A DNA stretch of 30,990 bases, from assembly GCA_040510575.1 (NCBI GenBank), contig JBEVIU010000061.1:1-30990 (forward strand). Reading direction: 5' to 3'. Position 1 is the first letter of the stretch. Each line of letters opens with the position of its first letter. The notes below the pieces were generated by a model that was given only the letters and a program-made list of their open reading frames with translations, was not told where the DNA came from and did not search any database. The stretch comes from DASUMF01 sp040510575 (GTDB taxonomy: Bacteria; Actinomycetota; Acidimicrobiia; IMCC26256; DASPTH01). The position numbers and the translations under genes are program-made. This document shows, one piece after another, positions 15,401-23,376 of the stretch.

Positions 15401-16384
15401 GTGGAGCCATCCGGAGACCCCGACGACGCGCCGTCGTCGGCCGAGCAGCCCGCGACCGACGGGCGCATCACGCGCGCCAACCGATGGGTCCGCGCGGAGC
15501 AGGTTCGCGTCAATGCCGCCGTCGACACGACCCGCGACCGTCTCGAGCAGGCACGACCGAAGTCAGCGTGGGTCGACATCGGCTTCCGCGCCTACGAGCA
15601 CGACACCACTGCGGGCGGTGCCGTCATCGCGGGCGCAGTGGCGTTCCGCGTGTTCCTGTTCCTCGTGCCCTACGTGTTCGTGGCGGTCGTCGGCTTCGGC
15701 TTCGCGAGCGAAGCGGTCGACGAGGACGCGGGCAGTCTTGCCCGCGAGGCGGGCATCGGCGGCCTGATCGCCAAGGCGGTCGGCGGCGCCGCCGACCTCA
15801 GCGGCTTCGAGCGCGTCACCGCCCTCGTGGTGGGGTTGTTCGCGCTCTACTTCGGCGCCAAGGGCCTGTTGAAGGTCCTCCGGGTGTCGTACGGGATGAT
15901 CTGGAACGTCCGCCCGTCGAAGCTCAAGAAGACCACCGTTCCCATCCTGGCGGTGATCGGTCTCACGACGCTCGCGCTCCTGGCCGCTGCGCTCGTCGGC
16001 TCGCTGCGCCACGAAGGCCTCCTGCTGGCGATCGTCGGGTTCGTCTTCACCACCGGGATCCCCTTCGGCATCGCGTTGCTCGCGGCGTGGTATCTCCCCC
16101 GTCGCGCCCGCACGTGGCAGGAGCTCGCGCCGGGGGCGGTCCTGGTTGCGCTCGGGATCCAATTGCTCCACATGGTCACCGTGCTCTGGATCGCACACGT
16201 GCTCGAGAGCAAGACCGACACCTACGGCGCCATCGGTGCCGCGCTCGCCATCCTGCTCTGGGCGTATCTGCTCGGGCGCCTCATCACCGCGGCGGCCGTG
16301 ATCGACGCCACGCTGTGGCTCCGCCACCGCGAGGTCGATCCAGGCCAAGATGGCGTGCATTCCACCCCGGAGGGGAACCAATGA
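15401..16384 (+). CDS. YihY/BrkB-family inner membrane protein
   Basis: This 327-residue protein has a polar N-terminal region of about 70 residues, then about six hydrophobic segments. They begin with the family-typical GGAVIAGAVAFRVFLFLVPYVFVAVVG and include GALVALGIQLLHMVTVLW-like and TYGAIGAALAILLWAYLLGRLI stretches. The YihY/BrkB family sits in the cytoplasmic membrane; despite the old RNase BN name it has no agreed function and has been linked to export and stress resistance. The frame is open upstream into the repeats, but GTG 15401 with its -10 box is the likely start. Its TGA overlaps the ATG of the next membrane protein as ATGA, so both are probably made together. Confidence 0.8.
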   Translation: MEPSGDPDDAPSSAEQPATDGRITRANRWVRAEQVRVNAAVDTTRDRLEQARPKSAWVDIGFRAYEHDTTAGGAVIAGAVAFRVFLFLVPYVFVAVVGFGFASEAVDEDAGSLAREAGIGGLIAKAVGGAADLSGFERVTALVVGLFALYFGAKGLLKVLRVSYGMIWNVRPSKLKKTTVPILAVIGLTTLALLAAALVGSLRHEGLLLAIVGFVFTTGIPFGIALLAAWYLPRRARTWQELAPGAVLVALGIQLLHMVTVLWIAHVLESKTDTYGAIGAALAILLWAYLLGRLITAAAVIDATLWLRHREVDPGQDGVHSTPEGNQ

Positions 16385-17652
16385 CCAGCAACGAACCGTC
16401 CACCTCGTCGTCGCTCGACGCGGCACCGGCCGACAACGGGGCTGCGGCTGCGGGCGCGCACGAGCTTCCGCTCTGGCGTCGGATCCTCGTCGGGTTCCTC
16501 GTGGTGCTCGGATGCATCCTGGTGCCGCTCTCGGTCCTCGGTGTGTGGGTGCACAGCACCCTGCTCGACACCGACCAGTACGTCGCGACGGTCGGTCCGC
16601 TCGTCGACCAGCCCGCGGTGCAGGAGGCGGTCGCCGCGAGGTTGACCAACGCGCTCGTGCAGAACACGGACCTCGAGTCGAAGATCGAAGACCTGCTGCC
16701 GGACCGGGCGCAGGCGCTGGCCCCCACGATCGCGGCCGGGGCCGAACAGGCCGTTGCCGCCGCTGCCACCAGGATCGTCGAGTCGGACCAGTTCGAGACG
16801 CTGTGGAAGGAAGTGAACCGGCGGGCGCACGGACGCATCGTCGCGGTCCTGCAGGGCGAGGGCACCGACACCGTCTCCACCAAGAACGGCGAGATCGTGC
16901 TGCAGCTCCAACCCTTCGTCGACGAGGTGAAGGATCAGCTCGACGACCGTGGCATCACGCTCTTCGACGACGTCAAGCTTCCCGCGAACGCTCGGAACGG
17001 CATCGTGATCTTCTCGTCGGAAGACCTCCGCAGCGCGCAAGGTGCAGTCGATCTCCTCGACACGGTTGCGCTCATCCTTCCGATCGTCACCTTCTTGGTG
17101 TTCGCCGCCGCGGTCCTGTTGTCGGGCAACCGGCGCCGCACCGTGTTGCGGAGCGCGCTCGGCGTCGCGTTGGCGATGGGCATCATCCTCACCGCCTTCA
17201 ACCTCGGGCGCACGCCATACCTCAACGCCCTTCCCGACACCGTCAACCGGGCCGCGGCGGGCGACGTGTACGACCAGGTGCTGTCGTTCCTGAAGCTGTC
17301 GGTGCGCACCGTGTTCTGGCTTGCGATCATCGTGGCGATCGGTGCGTGGCTCGCGGGGGCCGGGCATCTCGCGGTCCGGATCCGCGGCGCGGTGAAGAGT
17401 GGCCTCGATCGCACCCCGGCGGAGGTCGGCGCACCCGCGCCGGTTGCGGGCTTCGTCGCCCGCTCCAAGACGGCGCTGCGCGTGCTCGTGATCGCGCTCG
17501 GTGGTGTGGTGCTGGTCCTCCTGAACCACCCGACCCCGTTGGCGGTCCTCGTCATCGCAGTGCTGGTGTTGGTCGGGCTGGGGTTGGTCGAGGTGTTCGG
17601 TCGCGGCGCGGACATGGGGTCGAGCGACCAGGCCGTCGGCGCCGGAACCTGA
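16381..17652 (+). CDS. Actinobacterial integral membrane protein, function unknown
   Basis: This 423-residue protein has one N-terminal membrane helix (about residues 30-57) and an external domain of about 160 residues that starts with the conserved-looking STLLDTDQYVATVGPLVDQPAVQ. Four further helices lie in the C-terminal half, and there is a short acidic tail. Proteins with this HSTLLDTDQYVATV-type segment and layout are, as I recall, common in Actinobacteria and uncharacterised. Its start codon overlaps the stop of the YihY gene (ATGA), and the sequence GAGGGGAACC just upstream can act as a ribosome binding site. The coupling suggests that the two membrane proteins act together. No enzyme motif is visible. 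Confidence 0.75.
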   Translation: MTSNEPSTSSSLDAAPADNGAAAAGAHELPLWRRILVGFLVVLGCILVPLSVLGVWVHSTLLDTDQYVATVGPLVDQPAVQEAVAARLTNALVQNTDLESKIEDLLPDRAQALAPTIAAGAEQAVAAAATRIVESDQFETLWKEVNRRAHGRIVAVLQGEGTDTVSTKNGEIVLQLQPFVDEVKDQLDDRGITLFDDVKLPANARNGIVIFSSEDLRSAQGAVDLLDTVALILPIVTFLVFAAAVLLSGNRRRTVLRSALGVALAMGIILTAFNLGRTPYLNALPDTVNRAAAGDVYDQVLSFLKLSVRTVFWLAIIVAIGAWLAGAGHLAVRIRGAVKSGLDRTPAEVGAPAPVAGFVARSKTALRVLVIALGGVVLVLLNHPTPLAVLVIAVLVLVGLGLVEVFGRGADMGSSDQAVGAGT

Positions 17653-17679
17653 TCTCCGAGCACGGCGCCGCTGCGTCTC

Positions 17680-20046
17680 CTACAGCATCCGCTTCTTCAC
17701 GAGGTCGTTCGTCGCGAACCATCCCGGGATCGCCGGGAGGTAGCTGACCGCGAGCTGGTGTGCGATCACCGCGGCCGATGCGGCCGGCGCGGACACGCCG
17801 AGCGCGGTGAGCAGACCGCTGATGCCGACGGCCGACACGGCGGTGCCGCCGCCGGGGAACGGCACCAACGAGGCGATGAGCGTGATCCCGATGTTGATGG
17901 CAACCAGGGTCCAGAAGTTGACCGACTCGCCGAACGCGGCGAGGCAGGCCAGCAACGACGCGGCGTACAGGCATTGGGCGCTCACGTTGCCGACGAAGAG
18001 CAGCATGATGCGGAACGGGCTCGCCAGTGCGGTCCACATCGAGCGCGCGGCCTGGAGGACGCGCGGGACGACTGCCCGGCGAAGGCGCTGCACGCTGAAC
18101 ACGATCGCGGCCGCGACCCCGACGAGGAACACCACCGCGAGGACCACGACGACGATCTGACCGGTGTCGATACGCCCGAAGTCGATCGAGTCGGGGCTGA
18201 GCCAGAGTGCGACGACGAACAACCCCGCCTGGACGACCAGCTCCGTCACCGTGCTGAGCACGCCGCCGATCGCGACGGCCGACGACAGGTCGAGCCCGTT
18301 CTTCTGCAAGAAGCGCACTTGGATCGCGGTGTCGGCGGCCACCGGCACCGCGAGGTTGGAAAAGGACATCGATGATTGCAGCTCGATGGAAGGCCACAGC
18401 GGGATGCGGACCGGCACCGTCCCGAGGAACGCGACTGCGAACGCGACATCGGTGCCGATGCCGAGGAGGAACGCGAGCGCGACGTACCACCAGTTCGCAT
18501 CCCGGATCGAGTCCCAGAACTCCACCGGGTCGCCCACGCGGCTGAGCAGGATCGTGACGGCAACGAGCGCGCCGACGGCCATGAGCAGCTGCCGCGGGTT
18601 CACGCGGTAGCGCTCGCGCAGCACCGGCGGATCGGCGCCGGCGGCGGCAGCCGCCCGGTCGCGCAGCGCCTCGAAGGCATCGCCGTCGCGCTCGTCGAGC
18701 ACGTCACGCGTCACCCAGGCCAGCGCGTTCGGCTCCAGCATCGGCAGCGCGCTGACCAGTCGGTCGGCACCGACGTGCGCGAGCGCCGCGCTGACCGCCG
18801 CCTCATCGCCCGCGGCGGCGGCGCTGGCCGCGAGGAGCTGCGCGACGTCGTAGTCCCGTTGGCGATCGCCGGGATCGGCGGTGGCGCGCTCCCAACCCAC
18901 CACCGTCACCTCGTCGCCGTGCACCACGAGGTGATCGCCGTCGAGGCGACCGTGCGCCAAGCCCGCGTCGTGGATCGCGACGAGCTGACGCCACGCGTCA
19001 TCGAGCACGGTCGCGCTCGGCGGGTGCCCGTCGATCATCGCGAACTGCGAGCCTTCGGCCTCACGGGTGACGAGAAGCGCGACGGCACCCGACTGACCAG
19101 AGCTCACCACCCTCGGGACGCGCGCACCACCGTCGTTCGCCCGTCTCATCGCGGCGGCCTCGTAGTCGGTCTGGCGTCGTCGGGTCGGGAAGAGCACCGG
19201 GGGCGCATCGCGATAGGCGATCCACCGCCAGGTCCGGGCCAGAAACTGCGCGTCGGCCTCGTCGCGCCCGAGCGCGACCACGCGGAGCGGACCGTCGGGC
19301 GTCGTGGCGACGAACATCGCCCGCCCCACCGGTTGCTGCGGGGCGGGGTGCACCGCGGACGCGTCCACGCCGAGCCGTCGCAACGCGTCGGCGACCTGCG
19401 CCGCGGTCGGTCGGCGGGCCGGCGTGCCGAACGCGAAGTGCACTCCTGCGGCCGCCCCCCACCCGACGACGAACGCCGCCACCGCATCGAGCGGAAGGGC
19501 ACGCCCGAGGTACATGGCAGCCAGCGCAAGCAGCACCACCAGCAATTGCCCGACCCGACGCGTCGGTCGCGCGAGATACGGCGATGCCACCGTCACCACC
19601 GCGACGGCGACCCCGACGCGCACCAACGGGAAGGCCGGAGCGTCGGTGAGATCGAACGTCAGCGCGAACGCGTGGCTGAGATCGGTCTGATGCACCACGA
19701 ACGCCACCAGCCGTCCCACCGTCCATGCGACCAGCGCGGCGACGGCAAGGTCGCGCGCCAGGCGCCAACGCCGGACGACCAGCAGTGCCGCGACCACGAT
19801 GCCCACGGCCCAGAGGGCCAGGAGATCGTAGAGAAACAGCACGACGCCATCGACACCGTCGGGGAGGTCGCGAAACCACGCCTCCACGTCCTGCTCCACC
19901 GATGTCGGGTGGAAAGCATGCACGCTCGCCGCCGCGAGCAGGATCACCGCCACGACGACGCGGACTGCATCGCCGGGCCGACGGCGAGCCGCGCCATCGG
20001 GCACCCGCGACACGAGTCGAGCGCGGAAGCTCTGGAGGCGGTTCAT
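17680..20046 (-). CDS. Membrane protein: kinase-like domain plus LPG-synthase-type transmembrane domain
   Basis: This 788-residue protein has three parts. Residues about 25-215 contain several membrane helices. Residues about 230-460 form a soluble kinase-like domain with a catalytic-loop-like HGRLDGDHL (from residue 365) and VVGWERA. Residues about 485-780 form a membrane domain of the lysylphosphatidylglycerol synthase TM/AglD type (SNLAVPVAADTAIQVRF, LVPFPGGGTAVSAVG). No lysyl-transferase domain of MprF follows, so it is not a full LPG synthase. In the kinase-like part, the catalytic Asp of HGD is Arg and the metal-binding Asp is Gly, so it is probably a pseudokinase. It may flip or sense lipids. 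ATG 20046 is chosen because longer starts would run into the divergent gene; TACGTT lies 9 nt upstream. Confidence 0.8.
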   Translation of the reverse strand: MNRLQSFRARLVSRVPDGAARRRPGDAVRVVVAVILLAAASVHAFHPTSVEQDVEAWFRDLPDGVDGVVLFLYDLLALWAVGIVVAALLVVRRWRLARDLAVAALVAWTVGRLVAFVVHQTDLSHAFALTFDLTDAPAFPLVRVGVAVAVVTVASPYLARPTRRVGQLLVVLLALAAMYLGRALPLDAVAAFVVGWGAAAGVHFAFGTPARRPTAAQVADALRRLGVDASAVHPAPQQPVGRAMFVATTPDGPLRVVALGRDEADAQFLARTWRWIAYRDAPPVLFPTRRRQTDYEAAAMRRANDGGARVPRVVSSGQSGAVALLVTREAEGSQFAMIDGHPPSATVLDDAWRQLVAIHDAGLAHGRLDGDHLVVHGDEVTVVGWERATADPGDRQRDYDVAQLLAASAAAAGDEAAVSAALAHVGADRLVSALPMLEPNALAWVTRDVLDERDGDAFEALRDRAAAAAGADPPVLRERYRVNPRQLLMAVGALVAVTILLSRVGDPVEFWDSIRDANWWYVALAFLLGIGTDVAFAVAFLGTVPVRIPLWPSIELQSSMSFSNLAVPVAADTAIQVRFLQKNGLDLSSAVAIGGVLSTVTELVVQAGLFVVALWLSPDSIDFGRIDTGQIVVVVLAVVFLVGVAAAIVFSVQRLRRAVVPRVLQAARSMWTALASPFRIMLLFVGNVSAQCLYAASLLACLAAFGESVNFWTLVAINIGITLIASLVPFPGGGTAVSAVGISGLLTALGVSAPAASAAVIAHQLAVSYLPAIPGWFATNDLVKKRML

Positions 20047-20055
20047 GCCGAGCGA

Positions 20056-20061
20056 AACGTA
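20056..20061 (-). promoter_or_regulatory. Possible -10 box, LPG-synthase-type gene
   Basis: TACGTT on the minus strand lies 9 nt before the ATG at 20046, giving a leader of only a few nucleotides. The opposing -10 box of the UBP gene is 27 bp away. Confidence 0.35.
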
Positions 20062-20088
20062 GCCGTACCGCCGCCAGAGGTCGGCCCC

Positions 20089-20094
20089 TAACCT
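20089..20094 (+). promoter_or_regulatory. -10 box of leaderless promoter, UBP zinc-finger gene
   Basis: TAACCT lies 7 nt before the ATG at 20102. Confidence 0.5.
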
Positions 20095-20101
20095 CGGCCC
20101 C

Positions 20102-20395
20102 ATGGCAGCCGACACCTGCGTGCATCTCGATCAGGTCCAGGACGTGTCCCCCAGCGCCAACGGCTGCGAGGACTGCCTCGCCATCGGCGCGCACTGGGTG
20201 CACCTTCGGATGTGCATGATCTGCGGGCACGTCGGATGCTGCGACAACTCGCCGAACCGGCACGCGACCAAGCACTTCGACGCGGTGGGGCACCCCCTGA
20301 TCCAGTCGTTCGAGCCCGGCGAGGACTGGTGGTGGTGCTTCGTCGACGAGCTGGCGTTCGAGCTCGACGGCGCGCCTTCGTTCTCGCACTCGTGA
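20102..20395 (+). CDS. Small UBP-type zinc-finger protein
   Basis: This 97-residue cytoplasmic protein consists almost only of a UBP-type zinc finger. It has CVHLDQVQDV (Cys6, His8), the CEDC knuckle, CMICGHVGCCDNS, and NRHATKHFDAVGHPLI with the late histidines, followed by a WWWCFVDE strand. In eukaryotes this domain binds the C-terminus of ubiquitin. In bacteria such stand-alone proteins are widespread and their partner is not established; they may bind a protein C-terminus. It is divergent from the LPG-synthase-type gene over 55 bp. Domain call is firm; function is unknown. Confidence 0.85.
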   Translation: MAADTCVHLDQVQDVSPSANGCEDCLAIGAHWVHLRMCMICGHVGCCDNSPNRHATKHFDAVGHPLIQSFEPGEDWWWCFVDELAFELDGAPSFSHS

Positions 20396-20489
20396 GCCGC
20401 CCCGGGAGACCGAGCATGTCCGGTGTTCATCGAACGTCAACAACCCTGTAACCGCACGGTCGCGTGGTACCGATGAGACTTGCGCTTCG

Positions 20490-21299
20490 ATGACGGCTTC
20501 CTCGTTCGGCAGCGGCAAACCGCTCGCGGGGAAGACCGCCCTCGTCACCGGCTCCACCAGTGGGATCGGCCTCGGAATCGCTCGCGCCCTCGCAGGGGCC
20601 GGCGCGGACCTCGTGCTGAACGGGTTCGGCACGGCCGACGCGATCACCGCGGCGCGCGAGGAGGTCGAAGCGTTGGGCGTGGAGGTCGACTACGACGACA
20701 CCGACCTGCGCGACGGTGCCGCCATCGCCGCGATGGTGCGCCGCGTCGAGGCGCGTGTCGGCGTGATCGACGTGCTCGTGAACAACGCCGGGATCCAGCA
20801 CGTGAGCCCGATCCACGAATTCCCTGTCGATCGGTGGGACGACGTCTTGGCAGTGAACCTGTCGTCGAACTTCCACACGATCCGTGCCGCACTCCCGGCG
20901 ATGCTCCTCGCCGGCTGGGGACGGATCGTGAACGTCGCCTCCGCCCACGGGCTCGTGGCCTCGGCGGACAAGGTGGCGTACGTGTCGGCCAAGCACGGGG
21001 TGCTGGGCCTCACCAAGGTGGTCGCGCTCGAGACCGCGACCACCGCCGTCACCTGCAATGCGATCTGTCCCGGATGGGTGCTCACGCCCCTCGTCGAGGC
21101 GCAGATCCACGCGCGCGCCGACGCCGACGGCACGACCTTCGCGGCTGCAAAGGCGTTGCTCCTCGGCGAGAAGCAACCTTCACAGGAATTCGTGAGCACG
21201 GCCGACATCGGCGCGTTGGCCCTGTTCCTGTGTTCCGACGCGGCCGCTCAGGTACGAGGAGCGGCGTGGAACATCGACGGCGGGTGGTGCGCGCAGTGA
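20490..21299 (+). CDS. bdhA: D-3-hydroxybutyrate dehydrogenase (SDR family)
   Basis: This 269-residue short-chain dehydrogenase should oxidise (R)-3-hydroxybutyrate to acetoacetate with NAD+, in the cytoplasm, after PHB is broken down. It has TGSTSGIGLGIA (residues 20-31), NNAGIQHVSPIHEFP, Ser151 in NVASAHGL, and the catalytic Tyr164-x-x-x-Lys168 in YVSAKHG. The segments NNAGIQHV, CPGWVLTPLVEAQI and LLGEKQPSQEFV match the 3-hydroxybutyrate dehydrogenase subfamily well and separate it from acetoacetyl-CoA reductase (PhaB). It runs convergently to the PHB depolymerase gene with one shared hairpin between the stops. No clear Shine-Dalgarno precedes the ATG. Confidence 0.88.
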   Translation: MTASSFGSGKPLAGKTALVTGSTSGIGLGIARALAGAGADLVLNGFGTADAITAAREEVEALGVEVDYDDTDLRDGAAIAAMVRRVEARVGVIDVLVNNAGIQHVSPIHEFPVDRWDDVLAVNLSSNFHTIRAALPAMLLAGWGRIVNVASAHGLVASADKVAYVSAKHGVLGLTKVVALETATTAVTCNAICPGWVLTPLVEAQIHARADADGTTFAAAKALLLGEKQPSQEFVSTADIGALALFLCSDAAAQVRGAAWNIDGGWCAQ

Positions 21300-21300
21300 T

Positions 21301-21319
21301 CCGGCCCTCGGAGGGCCGG
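21301..21319. terminator. Shared bidirectional hairpin between bdhA and phaZ
   Basis: CCGGCCC-TCGGA-GGGCCGG forms a 7-bp stem with a 5-nt loop. It fills the 20-bp gap between the bdhA stop (ends 21299) and the phaZ stop (begins 21320). It is symmetric, so it can act on both strands, though neither side has a T-tract. Confidence 0.6.
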
Positions 21320-22537
21320 TCAGTCGTTCGCCTGGATCACCGCGCGGACGATCGGGTACACCTGCGTCTCCCAGCGCCGACCGCTGAACACGCCGTAGTG
21401 ACCGACTCCCGCTTGCAGGTGGTGCTTCTTGCGGAACGGCTTCAGGCGCTTGCAGAGGTCGTGCGCCGCGAGGGTCTGTCCGACTCCGCACACGTCGTCG
21501 CGCTCGGCCTCCACGGTCAGCAGTGCGGTGCGAGAGATGCAGGCCGGGTCGACGATCTCGCCCCGATAGGTGAGCTCCCCCGTCGCGAGCGCGAAGTCCT
21601 GGAACACCCGCTGGACCGTCTCCAGGTAGAACTCGGCGGCCATGTCGAGCACGGCGAAGTACTCGTCGTAGAAGGTCTTGGTGATCTGGGCGCTGACCTT
21701 GTCACCGCTGACCAGGTCGCGGTAGAGCTGCATGTGCGAACGCAGGTGTCGCTGCGGGTTCATGCCCAGGAATGCGGTGACCTGCAGGAACCCTGGGTAC
21801 ACACGACGCCCGCCGCCCGGGTAGCGACCGGGCACGGTGTCGAGCACGTGCTGCTCGAACCAGTCGATGGGATGACTCATCGCGAGGTCGTTCACCGATG
21901 TCGGGCTGACCCGCGCGTCGATGGGGCCGGCCATCAGGATCATGCTCTGCGGCTTGGCCGGGTGGGCGTTCGACGCCATGATCGCCGTCGCGGCGAGCAC
22001 CGGCACGCACGGCTGGCACACCGCCATCACATGGGCGCCAGGACCGAGCACGGCGAGGAAGTCGATCACGTGCTCGGTGTACTCGTCGAGGCCGAAGCGA
22101 CCCGCGGCGACCGGTACGTCGCGGGCGTTGTGCCAGTCGGTGAGGTACACGTCGTGATCGCGCAGCATCGTGCGCACGGTCTCGCGCACCAGCGTGGAGA
22201 AGTGTCCGGACAGCGGCGCCACGAGGAGCACCCGGGGACCGGGGCTCGGGGTGTCCTTGACGAAGTGCAGGAGGGTGCAGAACGGCGTGGCATCGGCCAC
22301 CTGCTCCTCGACCTGCACCGAACGGCCACCCGAACGTGCCGTCGTGATGCCGAAGGGACGCCGCTCGTGCGTGAACTGCGCCCGGGAGATCATCTCGTAG
22401 CCGGCGGCCATGGTGCGCACGCCCAGCTGGTCGGCCATCCCTGGAGGAAGGCTCGCGAGTGCTCGCGCTGCAGCCCCGGCGAATCCCCGCACCGGCGACA
22501 TGATGTCGTCGTGCGCCTGGTATGCCGCGTAGAGCAA
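21320..22537 (-). CDS. phaZ: Intracellular poly(3-hydroxybutyrate) depolymerase
   Basis: This 405-residue enzyme mobilises stored PHB granules. It matches the Ralstonia PhaZ1 type along its length: AAGYEMISRA, LVAPLSGHFSTLVRETVRTMLRDHDVYLTDW, the nucleophile box VCQPCVPVLAA (Cys174), GGPIDAR-like AGPIDARVSPTSVN, RRVYPGFLQ, FYDEYFAVLDMAAEFYLETVQRVFQDF and the C-terminal GHYGVFSGRRW with the likely catalytic His. It has no signal peptide. The frame is open further upstream, but the PhaZ1 N-terminus (MLYQ...) aligns with TTG-CTC-TAC at 22537; ATG 22501 is the alternative. TATTGT at 22551-22556 could be its -10 box. It is convergent with bdhA, the next enzyme of the pathway, and divergent from a GST gene. 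Confidence 0.9.
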   Translation of the reverse strand: MLYAAYQAHDDIMSPVRGFAGAAARALASLPPGMADQLGVRTMAAGYEMISRAQFTHERRPFGITTARSGGRSVQVEEQVADATPFCTLLHFVKDTPSPGPRVLLVAPLSGHFSTLVRETVRTMLRDHDVYLTDWHNARDVPVAAGRFGLDEYTEHVIDFLAVLGPGAHVMAVCQPCVPVLAATAIMASNAHPAKPQSMILMAGPIDARVSPTSVNDLAMSHPIDWFEQHVLDTVPGRYPGGGRRVYPGFLQVTAFLGMNPQRHLRSHMQLYRDLVSGDKVSAQITKTFYDEYFAVLDMAAEFYLETVQRVFQDFALATGELTYRGEIVDPACISRTALLTVEAERDDVCGVGQTLAAHDLCKRLKPFRKKHHLQAGVGHYGVFSGRRWETQVYPIVRAVIQAND

Positions 22538-22631
22538 CAAGGTGGTCGGGACAATAGCGGGCGCGTGGCACTCTGCGAGACAGGCCATGCACCCGCTCAC
22601 ACAGTTGTCGAACAGGAGAAAGGTGACCGTC

Positions 22632-23288
22632 ATGCCGATCGCGACTCTCACGATCAACAGCCGGAACTACGGAGCGTGGTCGCTGCGGGGCTGGCTGTTG
22701 TGCAAGCTCGCCGGACTCGACGTGGAAGTGCTCAGTGTGCCGAGCAACGACGAGTCGAGCCGCGCCGAGCTGATGCTGCTGTCGCCGTCGTTCCTGGTGC
22801 CGTGCCTGCGCCACGGGGAGGTGTCGGTGTGGGACACCCTGGCCATCGCGGAGTACGTGCACGAGCTCGTGCCGTCGGCCGGGATCCTGCCCAGCGACCC
22901 GGTGGCCCGGGCACGGTGCCGTTCGGTCTGTGGCGAGATGCACTCAGGGTTCGTGAACCTGCGCTCGGCCCTGCCCATGAACCTCAAGGCCCGGCACCCG
23001 GGCTTCCCGATGTGGGCCGGTGCGAAGGGTGACATCGATCGCATCCTCGCCATCTGGCGTGAGTGCCTCGTCGCGTACGGCGGGCCCTACCTGTTCGGCC
23101 CGACACCGACCGCCGCCGACGCGATGTACGCACCGGTGTGCACGCGGTTCCGCACCTACGACGTGCAGCTCGACGTCGACGCCGCGACCTACCGTGACCT
23201 GATCCTCGGGCACCCGGCGATGCTGGAGTGGGGCGAGCTGGCGGCGAACGAGCCCGAGGAGATCGAGGAGCTCGACGTCGAGTTCTGA
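22632..23288 (+). CDS. Glutathione S-transferase family protein
   Basis: This 218-residue protein has the thioredoxin-like N-terminal domain (ATLTINSRNYGAWSLRGWLLCKLAG, likely active Ser17), the SPSFLVPCLRHGEVSVWDTLAIAEYV element with the cis-Pro loop, and a helical C-terminal domain. It resembles bacterial YfcF-like GSTs. A GST is unexpected in an organism that seems to use mycothiol, so the cosubstrate could be another thiol or the protein may have a non-enzymatic role. GGAGAAAGGTG precedes the start; GTG 22623 is a possible alternative start. It is divergent from phaZ across 94 bp, so shared control with PHB breakdown is possible. Confidence 0.82.
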   Translation: MPIATLTINSRNYGAWSLRGWLLCKLAGLDVEVLSVPSNDESSRAELMLLSPSFLVPCLRHGEVSVWDTLAIAEYVHELVPSAGILPSDPVARARCRSVCGEMHSGFVNLRSALPMNLKARHPGFPMWAGAKGDIDRILAIWRECLVAYGGPYLFGPTPTAADAMYAPVCTRFRTYDVQLDVDAATYRDLILGHPAMLEWGELAANEPEEIEELDVEF

Positions 23289-23376
23289 TCAGACGCCGCG
23301 GACGCGTCGGCGATATGCCGACGGCTGCACTCGATCCTGAGCGGGCCCAGGGGCGGCCAGGTACGTTGCTGCCCTC

